The position numbers were made by a program, and so were the translations under genes. From DATLED01 sp963750255 (lineage in GTDB: Bacteria > Actinomycetota > Acidimicrobiia > Acidimicrobiales > CADCTF01): DNA of 64,000 nucleotides. The notes beneath the pieces are model-generated. The model worked only from the letters and a program-made list of their open reading frames with translations, was not told the DNA's origin and searched no databases. Positions 1 through 10,124 of the stretch are shown one piece after another. The DNA is taken from contig CAVVPZ010000008.1 of NCBI GenBank assembly GCA_963750255.1, forward strand, positions 434,001-498,000, given 5' to 3'. Position 1 is the first letter of the stretch. Every line of letters begins with the position of its first letter.

Positions 1-113
1 GGGGCGTGGAGTGCGTTGGTGAGGATCCGGTCGAGTACGTCGGCCGGCACGGGCCGGTCGGGGTCGAAGTTCCGCACCATACGCCGCCGGCGCACCACGT
101 CTTGGAAGTCCAT
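1..113 (-). CDS. Nitroreductase family protein, N-terminal 37 residues only
   Basis: Only the first 37 codons lie in the window, from an ATG at 113-111, with the gene running off the left edge. The translation begins MDFQDVVRRRRMVRNFDPDR and continues VPADVLDRILTNALHAP. The R-x-MVRNFD element followed by a helix ending in AP is the usual N-terminus of FMN-dependent nitroreductases, where the arginines contact the flavin phosphate. The gene is divergent from the moeB-like gene. The substrate cannot be inferred from this fragment. Confidence 0.75.
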   Translation of the reverse strand, partial: MDFQDVVRRRRMVRNFDPDRPVPADVLDRILTNALHA

Positions 114-187
114 CGTCCCAGCGTTGCCGACGACCCGTGCTTCGCGCTTTCGGGAATTCCGACCTAGGAGGTAGGGTTTTCATCGCT

Positions 188-1366
188 ATGGCGTCGTTCC
201 GTGAACTCCTGAACCAGACCAAGACCCGTATCCGCGAGGTCGACACCGCCGAGGCCGAGGAGGCGATCGCCCGACCGGCCACCGTTCTCCTCGACGTCCG
301 CGAGCCCGACGAGTACGACCAGGGCGCCGTCCCCGGGGCCATCCACATCCCCCGCGGGCACCTCGAGAGCCAGGTCGAGTCCAAGGTGGTCGACAAGGAT
401 GCGCCGGTCGTCATCTACTGCGCCGGCGGCACTCGTTCAGCCTTCGCCGCCGACACGTTGACGCAGCTGGGCTATACCGACGTCGTCTCGGTCGTGGGCG
501 GCTTCAACAAGTGGAAGAACGAAGGCCGGGACTGGTCGGTACCCAAGACCCTGACGCCCGATCAGCGCAACCGCTACCAGCGCCACCTGCTGTTGCCGGA
601 AGTCGGTGAGACGGGTCAACAAAAGCTCCTCGACTCGAAGGTGTTGCTCCTCGGCGCCGGCGGCCTCGGGTCCCCGGCCGCGCTCTACCTCGCCGCCGCT
701 GGCGTGGGGACGATCGGCATCATCGACATGGACGTCGTCGACGAGTCCAACCTCCAGCGCCAGATCCTCCACAACATGGACCGCATCGGCGACCGCAAGG
801 TCGACTCGGCCAAGAAGACGCTCACCCTCATCAACCCCGACGTCAACGTGGTGACCTACGACGTCCGCCTCGGGGCCGACAACGTCCTCGACATCATCGA
901 CGGCTACGACGTCATCGTCGACGGCACCGACAACTTCCCCACCCGGTACCTGGTCAACGACGCCAGCCTGTTGAAGAAGATCCCGGTCGTCTATGGCGCC
1001 ATCTTCCGCTTCGAGGGCCAGGCGTCGGTGTTCCACCCCTACGAGGGCCCCTGCTATCGCTGCCTCCTTCCCGAGCCGCCGCCGGCCGAGATGGCTCCGT
1101 CGTGCGCCGAAGCGGGTGTGCTCGGCGTCCTGCCCGGCATCATCGGCTCGATCCAGGCCATGGAGGCCATCAAGTTGCTGCTCGGCCTCGGCGACCCGCT
1201 GCGGGGCCGCCTGTTGGCCTACGACGCCCTCGAAGAGTCGTTCCGCACGTTCAAGGTGCCCCGCGACCCTGATTGCCCCGCCTGCGGCCCCAACGCAGGT
1301 GAGATCGTCATCGCCGAGTACGACGAGCTGTGCATGCCCCACCCCAAGCAGGCCCCGCCGGCCTGA
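188..1366 (+). CDS. moeB: Rhodanese / ThiF-MoeB adenylyltransferase fusion
   Basis: Sulfur-carrier-protein adenylyltransferase of the MoeB/MoeZ/ThiF type. It activates the C-terminal glycine of a MoaD- or ThiS-like carrier with ATP, and the fused rhodanese domain can supply sulfur. The rhodanese domain comes first (about residues 15-115) with the active-site loop YCAGGTRS (Cys78). The E1-like domain follows (about 130-390) with the nucleotide loop GAGGLGSPAALYLAAAG, the DxDVVDESNLQRQ segment and two zinc-type cysteine pairs (CYRC and CPAC). In mycobacterial MoeZ the rhodanese is at the C-terminus, so the order here is reversed. I chose the ATG at 188 because the domain starts there and AGGAGG lies at 166-171, although the spacing of 16 nt is long; a GTG at 137 would add 17 residues. 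Molybdopterin versus thiamine or cysteine pathway cannot be decided from the sequence. Confidence 0.9.
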   Translation: MASFRELLNQTKTRIREVDTAEAEEAIARPATVLLDVREPDEYDQGAVPGAIHIPRGHLESQVESKVVDKDAPVVIYCAGGTRSAFAADTLTQLGYTDVVSVVGGFNKWKNEGRDWSVPKTLTPDQRNRYQRHLLLPEVGETGQQKLLDSKVLLLGAGGLGSPAALYLAAAGVGTIGIIDMDVVDESNLQRQILHNMDRIGDRKVDSAKKTLTLINPDVNVVTYDVRLGADNVLDIIDGYDVIVDGTDNFPTRYLVNDASLLKKIPVVYGAIFRFEGQASVFHPYEGPCYRCLLPEPPPAEMAPSCAEAGVLGVLPGIIGSIQAMEAIKLLLGLGDPLRGRLLAYDALEESFRTFKVPRDPDCPACGPNAGEIVIAEYDELCMPHPKQAPPA

Positions 1367-1432
1367 GCGACTCCCTTCGACGCTGATCGGCGGCCTTCAG
1401 AACGGGCGCCGATCAGCCGAAGCTGAAGGGGG

Positions 1433-4078
1433 ATGAACGGGACGGCGCGCGGGCGCGGGGTCGATGTTTTGGTGGCCACCGCCGGCGTGGCCTTGCTGGT
1501 GCTGGCCGCCGAATTTCGGCCCGACGCCGCCGAACAAGCGCGCGGGCTACTGCTGCCGGCGCTGGCGCTGGCCGCGGCGTTGACGGCATTGAACGTCGCC
1601 CTCCGCCCCGGCAACGTCGACCGGACGGCGTGGCTACTCGTCACGGCGGGTTGTTCGTGGTGGACGGTGGGCGAGGTCGTCGTCAGTGCGTATCGACTGG
1701 CCGGGATCGGACCTCCGGCGGGGGGCGTGCGAGAGGTGGCCGAGTTGGCCGCCCTCGTGCCCTTCACGGTGGCCTTTCTGGCGTTGGCGCCTGGCGTGCG
1801 TATCGCATCGCGCATCGCTGATCTCCTCGACGGACTGCTCATCGCCGCCGCCCTGCTCTTCCTCAGCTGGAGCTTCGTGCTCGCCCCCCTGCAGGCGGCC
1901 GCCCATGCAACGGGAGTCATCGACGTCGCCCAACCGCTGGGCCACTTCTTGTTGGTGTCGATGGCGTTGTTCGTCACCACCCGCAGTCGGCCGGCCGAGC
2001 GGGGAACCATCGGACTGCTGGCTGCTGCCGTCGTCGCGCTCGCCGCCGCCGACACGGGATCGACCTGGCTCCGCGTCTCGGGCGACGGGCTCGAGCCCTG
2101 GGTCATGGAGACGGCCCGGATCGCCGGGTACGCGTGCGCAGTTCTCGCCGGGCTTCGGACGGGGATCGACGAAACCGAAGACGAGGCCCGCCCCAGCCTC
2201 CGGCGGGTGGCCCTGCCCTATGCGCCGGCGCTCGTGGTGGCCTTCACCGCGCTGGCCAAGGTCAACTGGGGCAACGGACTTGCCGGCTTCCTCACGCTCA
2301 ACCTTGCCGCCGTCGCCGTGCTGTTCATCGTGCGCCAGTCGGTGCTGCTCGTCGAGCATCTCCGACTGAGCGTGGAGTTGCACGATCGGGTCGAGGAGCG
2401 CACCGCCGAGCTCGTCGCGCATGAGCACCGCTTCCGGGCCTTGGTGCAGAAGTCCTCCGATGTGACCACCCTCGTGTCCGCCGCGGGCCGCATCCTCTAC
2501 CAAAGCGACGCCGCGCACCATGTGTTCGGCTACTCCCCGGGCAGCCTGGTCGGCACCCCATTCGTCGATTGGGTGCACGAGGCCGACAAGGAGCGCATGG
2601 CAAGTCTCCTGGCCGATCTGTTGGAGTTCGGAGGCGAAACAAGCAGGGTCGCCGTCCGCTTGCAGCGCGCTGACCGGCAGTGGGCCTCGGCCGAGATCGA
2701 TCTGGCCGACCTGCGCACCGAGCCGGCGGTGGGAGCGTTGGTGCTCAACGTTCGTGACGTCACCGATCGCCACGTGCTCCAACGCCGGTTGCATCACCAT
2801 GCCACCTACGACCAGTTGACGGGCCTCGCCAACCGGGCCCACTTCACGACCGCCCTCCGGGCCGCCATCGTCCAGCACCTGTCACCCGCGCTCGTGCTCA
2901 TCGACCTCGATCGGTTCGGCGACGTCAACACGCGTCACGGCCAAGCGGCAGGCGATCGCGTCTTGCAGGAGACCGCTTCTCGGCTGCGGGCGACCGTTCG
3001 CTCGACCGACCTCGTCGCCCGCTTCGGCGCCGACGAATTCGCCGTGCTCGTGTTGCCGGGCGACGACGGCACCACCGATCATGGCCCCGTGATCGCGCGG
3101 CTGACGGCCGCGCTGGGTCCGCCGGTCACGCTGTCGGACGGGCTCGTCGAGCTCACCTTCTCGGCCGGCGTCGCGCTCGCCCAGCCCGGTGACGATCCAG
3201 ACGTCGTCGTCGGCGAGGCGCGGGTCGCACTGGCCGCCGCCCGCAACGCGGGGCGGGGCGGTCGCGTTGTCTACGACGAGCAGTTGGCCGGTTCGGAACT
3301 CGAGCGGCTCCGTCTCGGGTCGGAACTGCACGACGCCATCACCTCGGGAGGGTTGTCGCTCGTCTACCAGCCCAGCGTTCGCCTTGCCGATTCACAGATG
3401 GTCGGCGTCGAGGCTGCCGTCCAGTGGGACCATCCCCGCCACGGCGTGATCGGGGCCGAGGCCATCCTCGATCTGGCCGAAGCCGAAGGCGAGGGCGACC
3501 GGCTGGCGTCATGGATGGTCGAGGAGTGCTGTCGGATCGCGGCGTCATGGACGCCGTCTCCCGAACGTCGGACCGTGTCGATCGGCATGTCCTCGGGCCA
3601 CCTTCGCCGGCTTCCGAACACCATCGCCGGTGCCATCGAAGCGGCAGGGCTTCCACGGGGGGCGGTCGTCGTCGAGGTCAGTGGCCGTATGACCGCCGGC
3701 GGGCGAGCATCGCGTGCCATCGCCGACCTTCGGCGGCGGGGAGTGGTCGTCGGGATCGCCGACGCCGCCGCCGGGCTGCTCATCGACGGCGACGGCATGG
3801 CGGTCGTCGATGCCGTCCTGCTCGACACCGGGCTCGTCGAACGCATCGACGCCGACGACCGAGCGGTGCGAATGGTCGAGGCCGTCATCGAGTTGGCCCA
3901 CGCCGCCGGCGTGCCGGCCATCGCCCGCGGCGTCGACCGTGAGGCCCAGGTCGTCGCGCTCCGCCAAGCGGGCTGCGACCAGGCGCGGGGTCGGTGCTTC
4001 GGGCGGCCGATGAGCCAGGGCCGGCTCGAATCGGCGCTCGGACTGGTCCCGTCGGCTGGGGTGGGACGTACGCTCTGA
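1433..4078 (+). CDS. Membrane PAS-GGDEF-EAL protein with degenerate EAL domain
   Basis: An 881-residue cyclic-di-GMP-type signalling protein. Residues 1 to about 325 contain roughly eight hydrophobic segments, a short helical linker (RVEERTAELVAHEHRFRAL) leads into a PAS domain (about 335-450), then a diguanylate cyclase domain opening with DQLTGLANR (about 465-625) and an EAL domain (about 640-875). The cyclase signature reads RFGADEF, with alanine in place of the second glycine of GGDEF. The EAL domain has EAA for EAL, SIGMS where SxNxS is usual, DAAAG where DDFG is usual, and ARGVD where AEGVE carries the catalytic glutamate. I infer that the phosphodiesterase domain is inactive and may be a c-di-GMP or GTP sensor; cyclase activity is uncertain. 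A G-rich Shine-Dalgarno (AAGGGGG) directly precedes the ATG. Confidence 0.88.
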   Translation: MNGTARGRGVDVLVATAGVALLVLAAEFRPDAAEQARGLLLPALALAAALTALNVALRPGNVDRTAWLLVTAGCSWWTVGEVVVSAYRLAGIGPPAGGVREVAELAALVPFTVAFLALAPGVRIASRIADLLDGLLIAAALLFLSWSFVLAPLQAAAHATGVIDVAQPLGHFLLVSMALFVTTRSRPAERGTIGLLAAAVVALAAADTGSTWLRVSGDGLEPWVMETARIAGYACAVLAGLRTGIDETEDEARPSLRRVALPYAPALVVAFTALAKVNWGNGLAGFLTLNLAAVAVLFIVRQSVLLVEHLRLSVELHDRVEERTAELVAHEHRFRALVQKSSDVTTLVSAAGRILYQSDAAHHVFGYSPGSLVGTPFVDWVHEADKERMASLLADLLEFGGETSRVAVRLQRADRQWASAEIDLADLRTEPAVGALVLNVRDVTDRHVLQRRLHHHATYDQLTGLANRAHFTTALRAAIVQHLSPALVLIDLDRFGDVNTRHGQAAGDRVLQETASRLRATVRSTDLVARFGADEFAVLVLPGDDGTTDHGPVIARLTAALGPPVTLSDGLVELTFSAGVALAQPGDDPDVVVGEARVALAAARNAGRGGRVVYDEQLAGSELERLRLGSELHDAITSGGLSLVYQPSVRLADSQMVGVEAAVQWDHPRHGVIGAEAILDLAEAEGEGDRLASWMVEECCRIAASWTPSPERRTVSIGMSSGHLRRLPNTIAGAIEAAGLPRGAVVVEVSGRMTAGGRASRAIADLRRRGVVVGIADAAAGLLIDGDGMAVVDAVLLDTGLVERIDADDRAVRMVEAVIELAHAAGVPAIARGVDREAQVVALRQAGCDQARGRCFGRPMSQGRLESALGLVPSAGVGRTL
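4069..4074 (+). promoter_or_regulatory. -10 box TACGCT for the mutase gene, probably leaderless
   Basis: TACGCT fits the actinobacterial TANNNT -10 consensus and ends 6 nt before the ATG at 4081. Transcription would start at or next to the start codon. It lies inside the last codons of the upstream gene. Confidence 0.5.
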
Positions 4079-4080
4079 GC

Positions 4081-5670
<1,590 letters not shown>

Positions 5671-5674
5671 CCCC

Positions 5675-7234
5675 GTGCCGGTCAGCGACAACAATGGCCC
5701 GGTGGGCAAGGCGGGATCCGGGAGAAAGACGGCGTCGCTGCGGAGCCGGGTCCTCGGAATCGCCGCCGTTGCCTTGGTGGCGGCGTCGGCCCTGATCGGC
5801 TGGTCGGGCACCGTCGTGCTCGACGTGCGGGCTGCCGTGGCCGCCCAGCGCACGGTGCTCGTCCCCGCCGTCGAGACGGTGGCCGACTACGACGTCGCCG
5901 TTCGCGAGCAGGTGCGTGGGGAGCGGGGCTACATCCTCACCGGCGACGCGACCTACCTCAAGCCCTATGAGGTCGGCACCGACGATGGCGACGCCGCGCT
6001 CGCGCAACTCGACCGGCTGTTCGCATCGGACCCCGAGGGCGCGGAGCTGTTGCGGGTCACCGAGCAGGCTCACCACGTCTGGCTTCGCGATGCGACCGAA
6101 CCGGCGATCGAGGCCACCCGAGCCGGCCGCCGCGACGAGGCGGTTGCCATCGTCGCCACTGAAGGGGGGGCACGCTTCGACACCTTCCTCACTGCCCTCG
6201 GGTCGTTGGAGGATCACGTTCATCAACGGCTCGTCGCATCGGAGGATGCCCTCCAGCGGTCCGAGCAGCGCCTCCTCCGGCTCTTGGTGGGTGCGGCCCT
6301 CGCCGCCGTCGTCATCGTGGGCCTCGTCATCGCCGCCCTGGCCCGTTGGGTCACCGGCCCGGTGCGACGGCTCTCGGTGGCGGTGCGGGCTGTGGCCGCC
6401 GGCAACCTCACCGATTCGTTGATCGTCAGCGGTCCCCGCGAGGTCGTCGAGCTGGCCGAGGATGTCGATGACATGCGCCAGCGGTTGCTGGCCGAGTTCG
6501 ATGAGATGCGTCGGGCCAACGAGGCGCTCGAGCAGGAAGCGCCGCTTGTTGTGGGTCTCCGCGACGTCCTCGAGCCGACGATCGACGCCCCCGATGGCGT
6601 GGCCGTGGCCTCGCTGCAACTCCCGGCCGAAGGCCTGCTGGCCGGCGATTGGTACGGCGTCTGGCGAATGGGCGAGCGGTCGCTGGCGATGGCCGTGATC
6701 GACATCTCCGGCCACGGGGCCGATGCCGGCCTCTTCGCGTTGCGAGTCAAAGACCTCGTCGTCTCGTCTCTGGCCGTGACGGCTGCTCCGGGGGCGGCGC
6801 TGGGCTGGGTGGCCCAGCGACTAGGCGACACCGGCGAACAGTTCGCCACCATCTTCCTCGCCGTCGTCGACATCGAGGACCGCGTCATCCGATACGCCAG
6901 CGCCGGTCACCCCGTGGTGTTGGTGGCATCGGCCGTCAGCATTGTCTCGATCCTTCCGACCGGGCCTCTGCTCGGGCCGTTCCAGGCCCATTGGTCGACC
7001 GAGCGGGCTGAACTCCCCGACGGCGCCACCGTGCTCGCTTACACCGACGGGCTCCTCGAAGCCCGCCGCGACGGGGAGGAGTTCGGGTCGGGCCGACTGC
7101 TCGAGATCGTGACCCGGTTGCGTGGGGTCGCACCCGACGCGCTCGTCGAGGGGTGCCGGGCGGCGCTCGACGCGTTCGCGCCGGGACAGCGGGCCGACGA
7201 CATCACGCTGCTGGCCGTCTCACCCCTCGCCTGA
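5675..7234 (+). CDS. CHASE3-HAMP-SpoIIE sensor phosphatase (RsbU-like)
   Basis: A 519-residue membrane PP2C-type serine/threonine phosphatase, probably acting on an anti-sigma-factor antagonist. One membrane helix lies near residues 23-50, followed by an extracytoplasmic CHASE3-like helical region (VREQVRGERGYILTGD is the typical CHASE3 motif), a second helix near 205-230, a HAMP linker with GPVRRL and a helical DDMRQRLLAEFDEMR segment, then the SpoIIE catalytic domain (about 295-515). Metal-binding motifs are GDWYGVW, DISGHGADAGLF and RADDITLLAV, with YTDGLLEAR before the last. All acidic ligands look intact, so activity is expected. The GTG start is 5 nt after the mutase stop. The 3-prime end overlaps the convergent zinc-finger gene by 15 bp. 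Confidence 0.88.
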   Translation: MPVSDNNGPVGKAGSGRKTASLRSRVLGIAAVALVAASALIGWSGTVVLDVRAAVAAQRTVLVPAVETVADYDVAVREQVRGERGYILTGDATYLKPYEVGTDDGDAALAQLDRLFASDPEGAELLRVTEQAHHVWLRDATEPAIEATRAGRRDEAVAIVATEGGARFDTFLTALGSLEDHVHQRLVASEDALQRSEQRLLRLLVGAALAAVVIVGLVIAALARWVTGPVRRLSVAVRAVAAGNLTDSLIVSGPREVVELAEDVDDMRQRLLAEFDEMRRANEALEQEAPLVVGLRDVLEPTIDAPDGVAVASLQLPAEGLLAGDWYGVWRMGERSLAMAVIDISGHGADAGLFALRVKDLVVSSLAVTAAPGAALGWVAQRLGDTGEQFATIFLAVVDIEDRVIRYASAGHPVVLVASAVSIVSILPTGPLLGPFQAHWSTERAELPDGATVLAYTDGLLEARRDGEEFGSGRLLEIVTRLRGVAPDALVEGCRAALDAFAPGQRADDITLLAVSPLA

Positions 7235-8179
7235 CTCCTCGTCGAGGATCTGCTGGCACAAGTCGAGGCACTCGTCGCAGATGCGGCTGCGGCCACCTTT
7301 GACCACGGCCGTCACGTCGACGGGTGGCTTGCCGCAGAACCCGCAGGCGTGCGCCTCCCCGTGGGCTGGCCGAAGCAGCACCTGGCGTGGTCCCTTGGCG
7401 GGTTCGCCCGAGGCGACGACCTCGCCGCCGGCGGCGATGCACCCCTCGCAGATGTAGACGCCTGGTCCAGCCACGAGTTTCTTGGTGTCGGCCGCACTGA
7501 TGTTGCAGAACGTGCAGCGGAGCTTGGTCGAGCGTCGAGCCATCGGCCGGGCCGGCTCCTCGCTGCTCACCAGACGCCGGCAGGTCTCGGTACAGGTCGA
7601 GCAGATCCGGGGATGGCCGGCGTCGCTCTCAGCCATCACCCCGCCGATGCGCGACGGGTTCCCGCAGAACGAGCAGGTCGCGTCATCGTGAACGGGCACC
7701 GTGCGCATGGCGCGGGCCGATCGATGTTGGACGGCGAGGTTGGCCTGCTTGACGCACGACGAGCAGATGAAGACGGGCCCGGGAGCGGCGAGCAGCCGAT
7801 CGAGTTCGCGTCGCGGAGCACCGCAGAACGAGCACGCGTCCTCGCCGGCGGTGACGGCGACGGCCGACCCGTGCCCCCGCTCCTCGCCGGTTGATTCCGA
7901 AGCCGTCGGCCCCGGCGCCGGGACTTCCGTTACGGCCGACGCTTCTACCTCCACGATCCCGTCGGTCCCGATGATTTGGTGGACACGCTGGTGGCTCAGG
8001 CCCAGCGCCGAGGCGATCTCGCGCATCGAGCCGCCGGCGGCGTGGAGCCTCCGAATCGCCTGGTGGTAGCCGGCCCGGGCCTCATAGAGGTCGTCCTCCA
8101 AACGTTCCAACCGGTCACGGGCCGCCTCGACGTCTCGGAGGACGCCGTCATCAAGGGTCATGTCCACTGATGTAGACAC
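7220..8179 (-). CDS. Helix-turn-helix protein with four ClpX-type C4 zinc fingers
   Basis: A 319-residue cytoplasmic protein. An N-terminal helical segment (about 10-50) leads into a sigma-region-4-like helix-turn-helix, SMREIASALGLSHQRVHQII (51-70). A low-complexity linker follows, then four fingers of the kind that opens ClpX: CSFC...CSSC (116-142), CSFC...CSTC (169-196), CTFC...CEGC (222-247) and CGFC...CDEC (279-304). There is no AAA+ domain. In ClpX this zinc domain dimerises and binds adaptors, so I infer a DNA-binding protein with a multivalent protein- or metal-sensing tail. It could be redox- or zinc-regulated. The reading begins with a GTG at 8179; an ATG at 8161, six codons in, is an equally good start because a TTGACA-like element (8198-8193) lies only 13 nt before the GTG. 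Confidence 0.82.
   Translation of the reverse strand: MSTSVDMTLDDGVLRDVEAARDRLERLEDDLYEARAGYHQAIRRLHAAGGSMREIASALGLSHQRVHQIIGTDGIVEVEASAVTEVPAPGPTASESTGEERGHGSAVAVTAGEDACSFCGAPRRELDRLLAAPGPVFICSSCVKQANLAVQHRSARAMRTVPVHDDATCSFCGNPSRIGGVMAESDAGHPRICSTCTETCRRLVSSEEPARPMARRSTKLRCTFCNISAADTKKLVAGPGVYICEGCIAAGGEVVASGEPAKGPRQVLLRPAHGEAHACGFCGKPPVDVTAVVKGGRSRICDECLDLCQQILDEESGEG
8161..8178. promoter_or_regulatory. Imperfect palindrome at the start of the zinc-finger gene
   Basis: TGTCCAC-TGAT-GTAGACA: 7-bp arms matching at six of seven positions around a 4-bp centre. It covers the possible start codons of the minus-strand gene and lies downstream of a TTGACA-like hexamer at 8198-8193. This could be an autoregulatory operator for the HTH protein, but the site is short and this is inference. 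Confidence 0.3.
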
Positions 8180-8225
8180 GCCTGCCCCGGTTTGTCAAGC
8201 GTGCCTAGACGTTCAGACCCGCCGG

Positions 8226-8231
8226 TAGCGT
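8226..8231 (+). promoter_or_regulatory. -10 box TAGCGT for lpdA, probably leaderless
   Basis: TAGCGT ends 6 nt before the GTG start at 8238. No Shine-Dalgarno sequence can fit in the gap, which supports leaderless expression. Confidence 0.5.
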
Positions 8232-8237
8232 GGCCGG

Positions 8238-9602
8238 GTGGCAGTGCGATTCGTGATCATCGGCGGCGGTCCGGCCGGGCACACGGCCGCCACCCACGCC
8301 GCTCGTCTCGGCGCCGAGGTGACCGTGATCGAGCGCGACATCGTGGGCGGCGCCGCTCACCTTTGGGACTGCATCCCCTCCAAGGCGATGATCGCCACCG
8401 GCGGAGCGATGGCCGAGGCCCGCCGGGCGTCGGTGATGGGCCTGGCCAACCTCCAAGCCGCACTCGACTTCGACGCCCTCAAGGCCCGGATCACCGGCAT
8501 CGAGGACCGCCTCAACCGGTCGGTGTGTGACCTCCTCGACAGTCAGGGCGTACGGATCATCCGGGGGACGGGGCGCTTGACGGGCCCACACGCCGTGGAG
8601 GCGACGGGCGACGACGGCGTCGTCCACCACCTCGAGGCCGACGCCGTGTTGGTCTGCACGGGTTCGCGACCCCGTATTCCGGACTGGTGCACGCCCGACG
8701 GTGAGCGAGTGCTGATCACCCGCGACGCGTATCCTCCGCCGGAACTTCCGTCCCACCTCGTGGTCGTCGGTTCGGGTGTCACCGGTGTCGAGTTCGTCCA
8801 CATGTTCTCGAGTTTCGGGTGCCAGGTCACGCTCATCGTTTCTCGCCAGCAGGTGTTGCCCGGGCGCGACGCCGAGGTCGCCGCCGTACTCGAGGAGGAT
8901 TTCATCGCCCGCGGGGTGCGACTGTTCAAAGGCGCCCGGGCCACGTCGATCGAACGGGAGGGAGACGAGGTCGTCGTCCGTTGCGACGATGGGCGCATGG
9001 CTCGCGGATCCCACGCGCTGTTGGCCATCGGATCGGTGCCCAACTCCGAGGCCCTCGGCCTCGCTGTCCGCCGGGGTGGAAGACGATGGCGGCTACGTGC
9101 CGATCAACCAGCACTGCCAGTCCAACGTGGCCCACATCTACGCCGCCGGTGACCTGTCGGGCAAGCTGCCGCTGTCGTCGGTGGCGTCGATGCAGGGCCG
9201 CAAGGTGGCCGAGCACGTGATGGGTCTGCACACCCGCGACCACCGCCACCTCGACTACGACAAGGCGGCGTCGGCCATCTTCACCGAGCCCGAGATCGCC
9301 GACGTCGGTCTGGCCGAGGCCGAGGCGTTCGCCATCGGTCGCAAGATCCGGGTGACCAAGGTGCCGTTCTGGCGTCGTCGGCCAAAGCCCACATCGAGGG
9401 CGACACCCGAGGCTTTGTCAAGATCCTCTCCGATCCGGCGACCGGGGTCGTGCTCGGCGGATCGATCGTCGGCCGCAACGCGGCCGAGCTGATCTCGGTG
9501 CTCGCGCTCGCCGTCACCTCCAACCTCAAGGTCTCCGACATCTCCGAGAGCCTGCTCGTCCATCCGGCGCTGGCCGAGGCATTGGCCGACGCCGCCGACT
9601 GA
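8238..9602 (+). CDS. lpdA: LpdA-like NAD(P)H quinone reductase (flavoprotein disulfide reductase family); frameshifted
   Basis: FAD/NAD(P)H oxidoreductase of the dihydrolipoamide dehydrogenase superfamily. It has the FAD loop IIGGGPAGHTAA, a second dinucleotide loop VVGSGVTGVEF, the IYAAGDLSG FAD motif and the C-terminal dimerisation domain ending in HPALAEALADAAD. The usual redox motif GGxCxxxGCIPSK reads GGAAHLWDCIPSK: the first cysteine is alanine. The same substitution (GGAAVLDDCVPSK) occurs in Mycobacterium tuberculosis LpdA (Rv3303c), a quinone reductase without lipoamide activity, and PxSHALLAIGSVPN also matches it. The substrate is therefore more likely a quinone than lipoamide. Two indels split the coding region near 9075 and 9370; the pieces are collinear and complete, ending at the TGA at 9600-9602. 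Confidence 0.82.
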
Positions 9603-9603
9603 A

Positions 9604-10124
9604 GTGCGGCCGCGCTGGCCGTCGCGGCCTGCGTGGTTGCCCTCACGTCGGCCTGCGGGCGAGACGCTTCGGTCGGCGCCAACCGGTCGCCGTCGACCAC
9701 GGTGTCCACGGCGGCGGACGCGTCCACGTTTCGCGTCGACCCGGCAACGGCGGTCGTGTTGGTGGCCGCCGGCGACATCGCCTGTCCACCCGGGCTATGC
9801 CGGTCTGTCGACCAGTGCCGCCAGGACGAGACGGCTGCGCTCGTCGAAGCGCTCGCGCCCGACGTCGTCGCCCCCCTCGGCGATCTCCAGTACGAGCGGG
9901 GCGAAGCGGCGAATTTCGATGCCGCCTACCTCCGGACGTGGGGTCGTCTGCTCGACCGTACCCACGCCGCCCCTGGCAATCACGAGTACGCCGGGGGCAA
10001 GGCGGCCGGCTACTACAGCCGCCTCGGTGGCGCGGCGGGATCCAATCCCAAGCTCGGCGGCATCCGCCGACGTTGCCTTCGACAGGTCCGGGCGATGAGG
10101 ATCGTCGAGGTGGAACGCCCATGA
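9604..10124 (+). pseudogene. Truncated secreted calcineurin-like metallophosphatase (first tandem copy)
   Basis: This carries the N-terminal half of a calcineurin-like phosphoesterase after a lipoprotein signal (hydrophobic run, then LTSAC). GDIACP, LGDLQYERGE and APGNHEYAGG supply the first metal-binding residues, but the C-terminal half with the GHxHxYER motif is missing and the reading ends in unrelated-looking sequence (RQVRAMRIVEVERP). It is collinear with the next gene over about 95 residues and clearly diverged from it, so this is an old tandem duplication. A GTG at 9604 gives a natural signal peptide if one base is inserted near 9620; in the uninterrupted frame the first start is a GTG at 9633. 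The TGA overlaps the next ATG (ATGA). I infer a decayed copy without activity. Confidence 0.6.
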
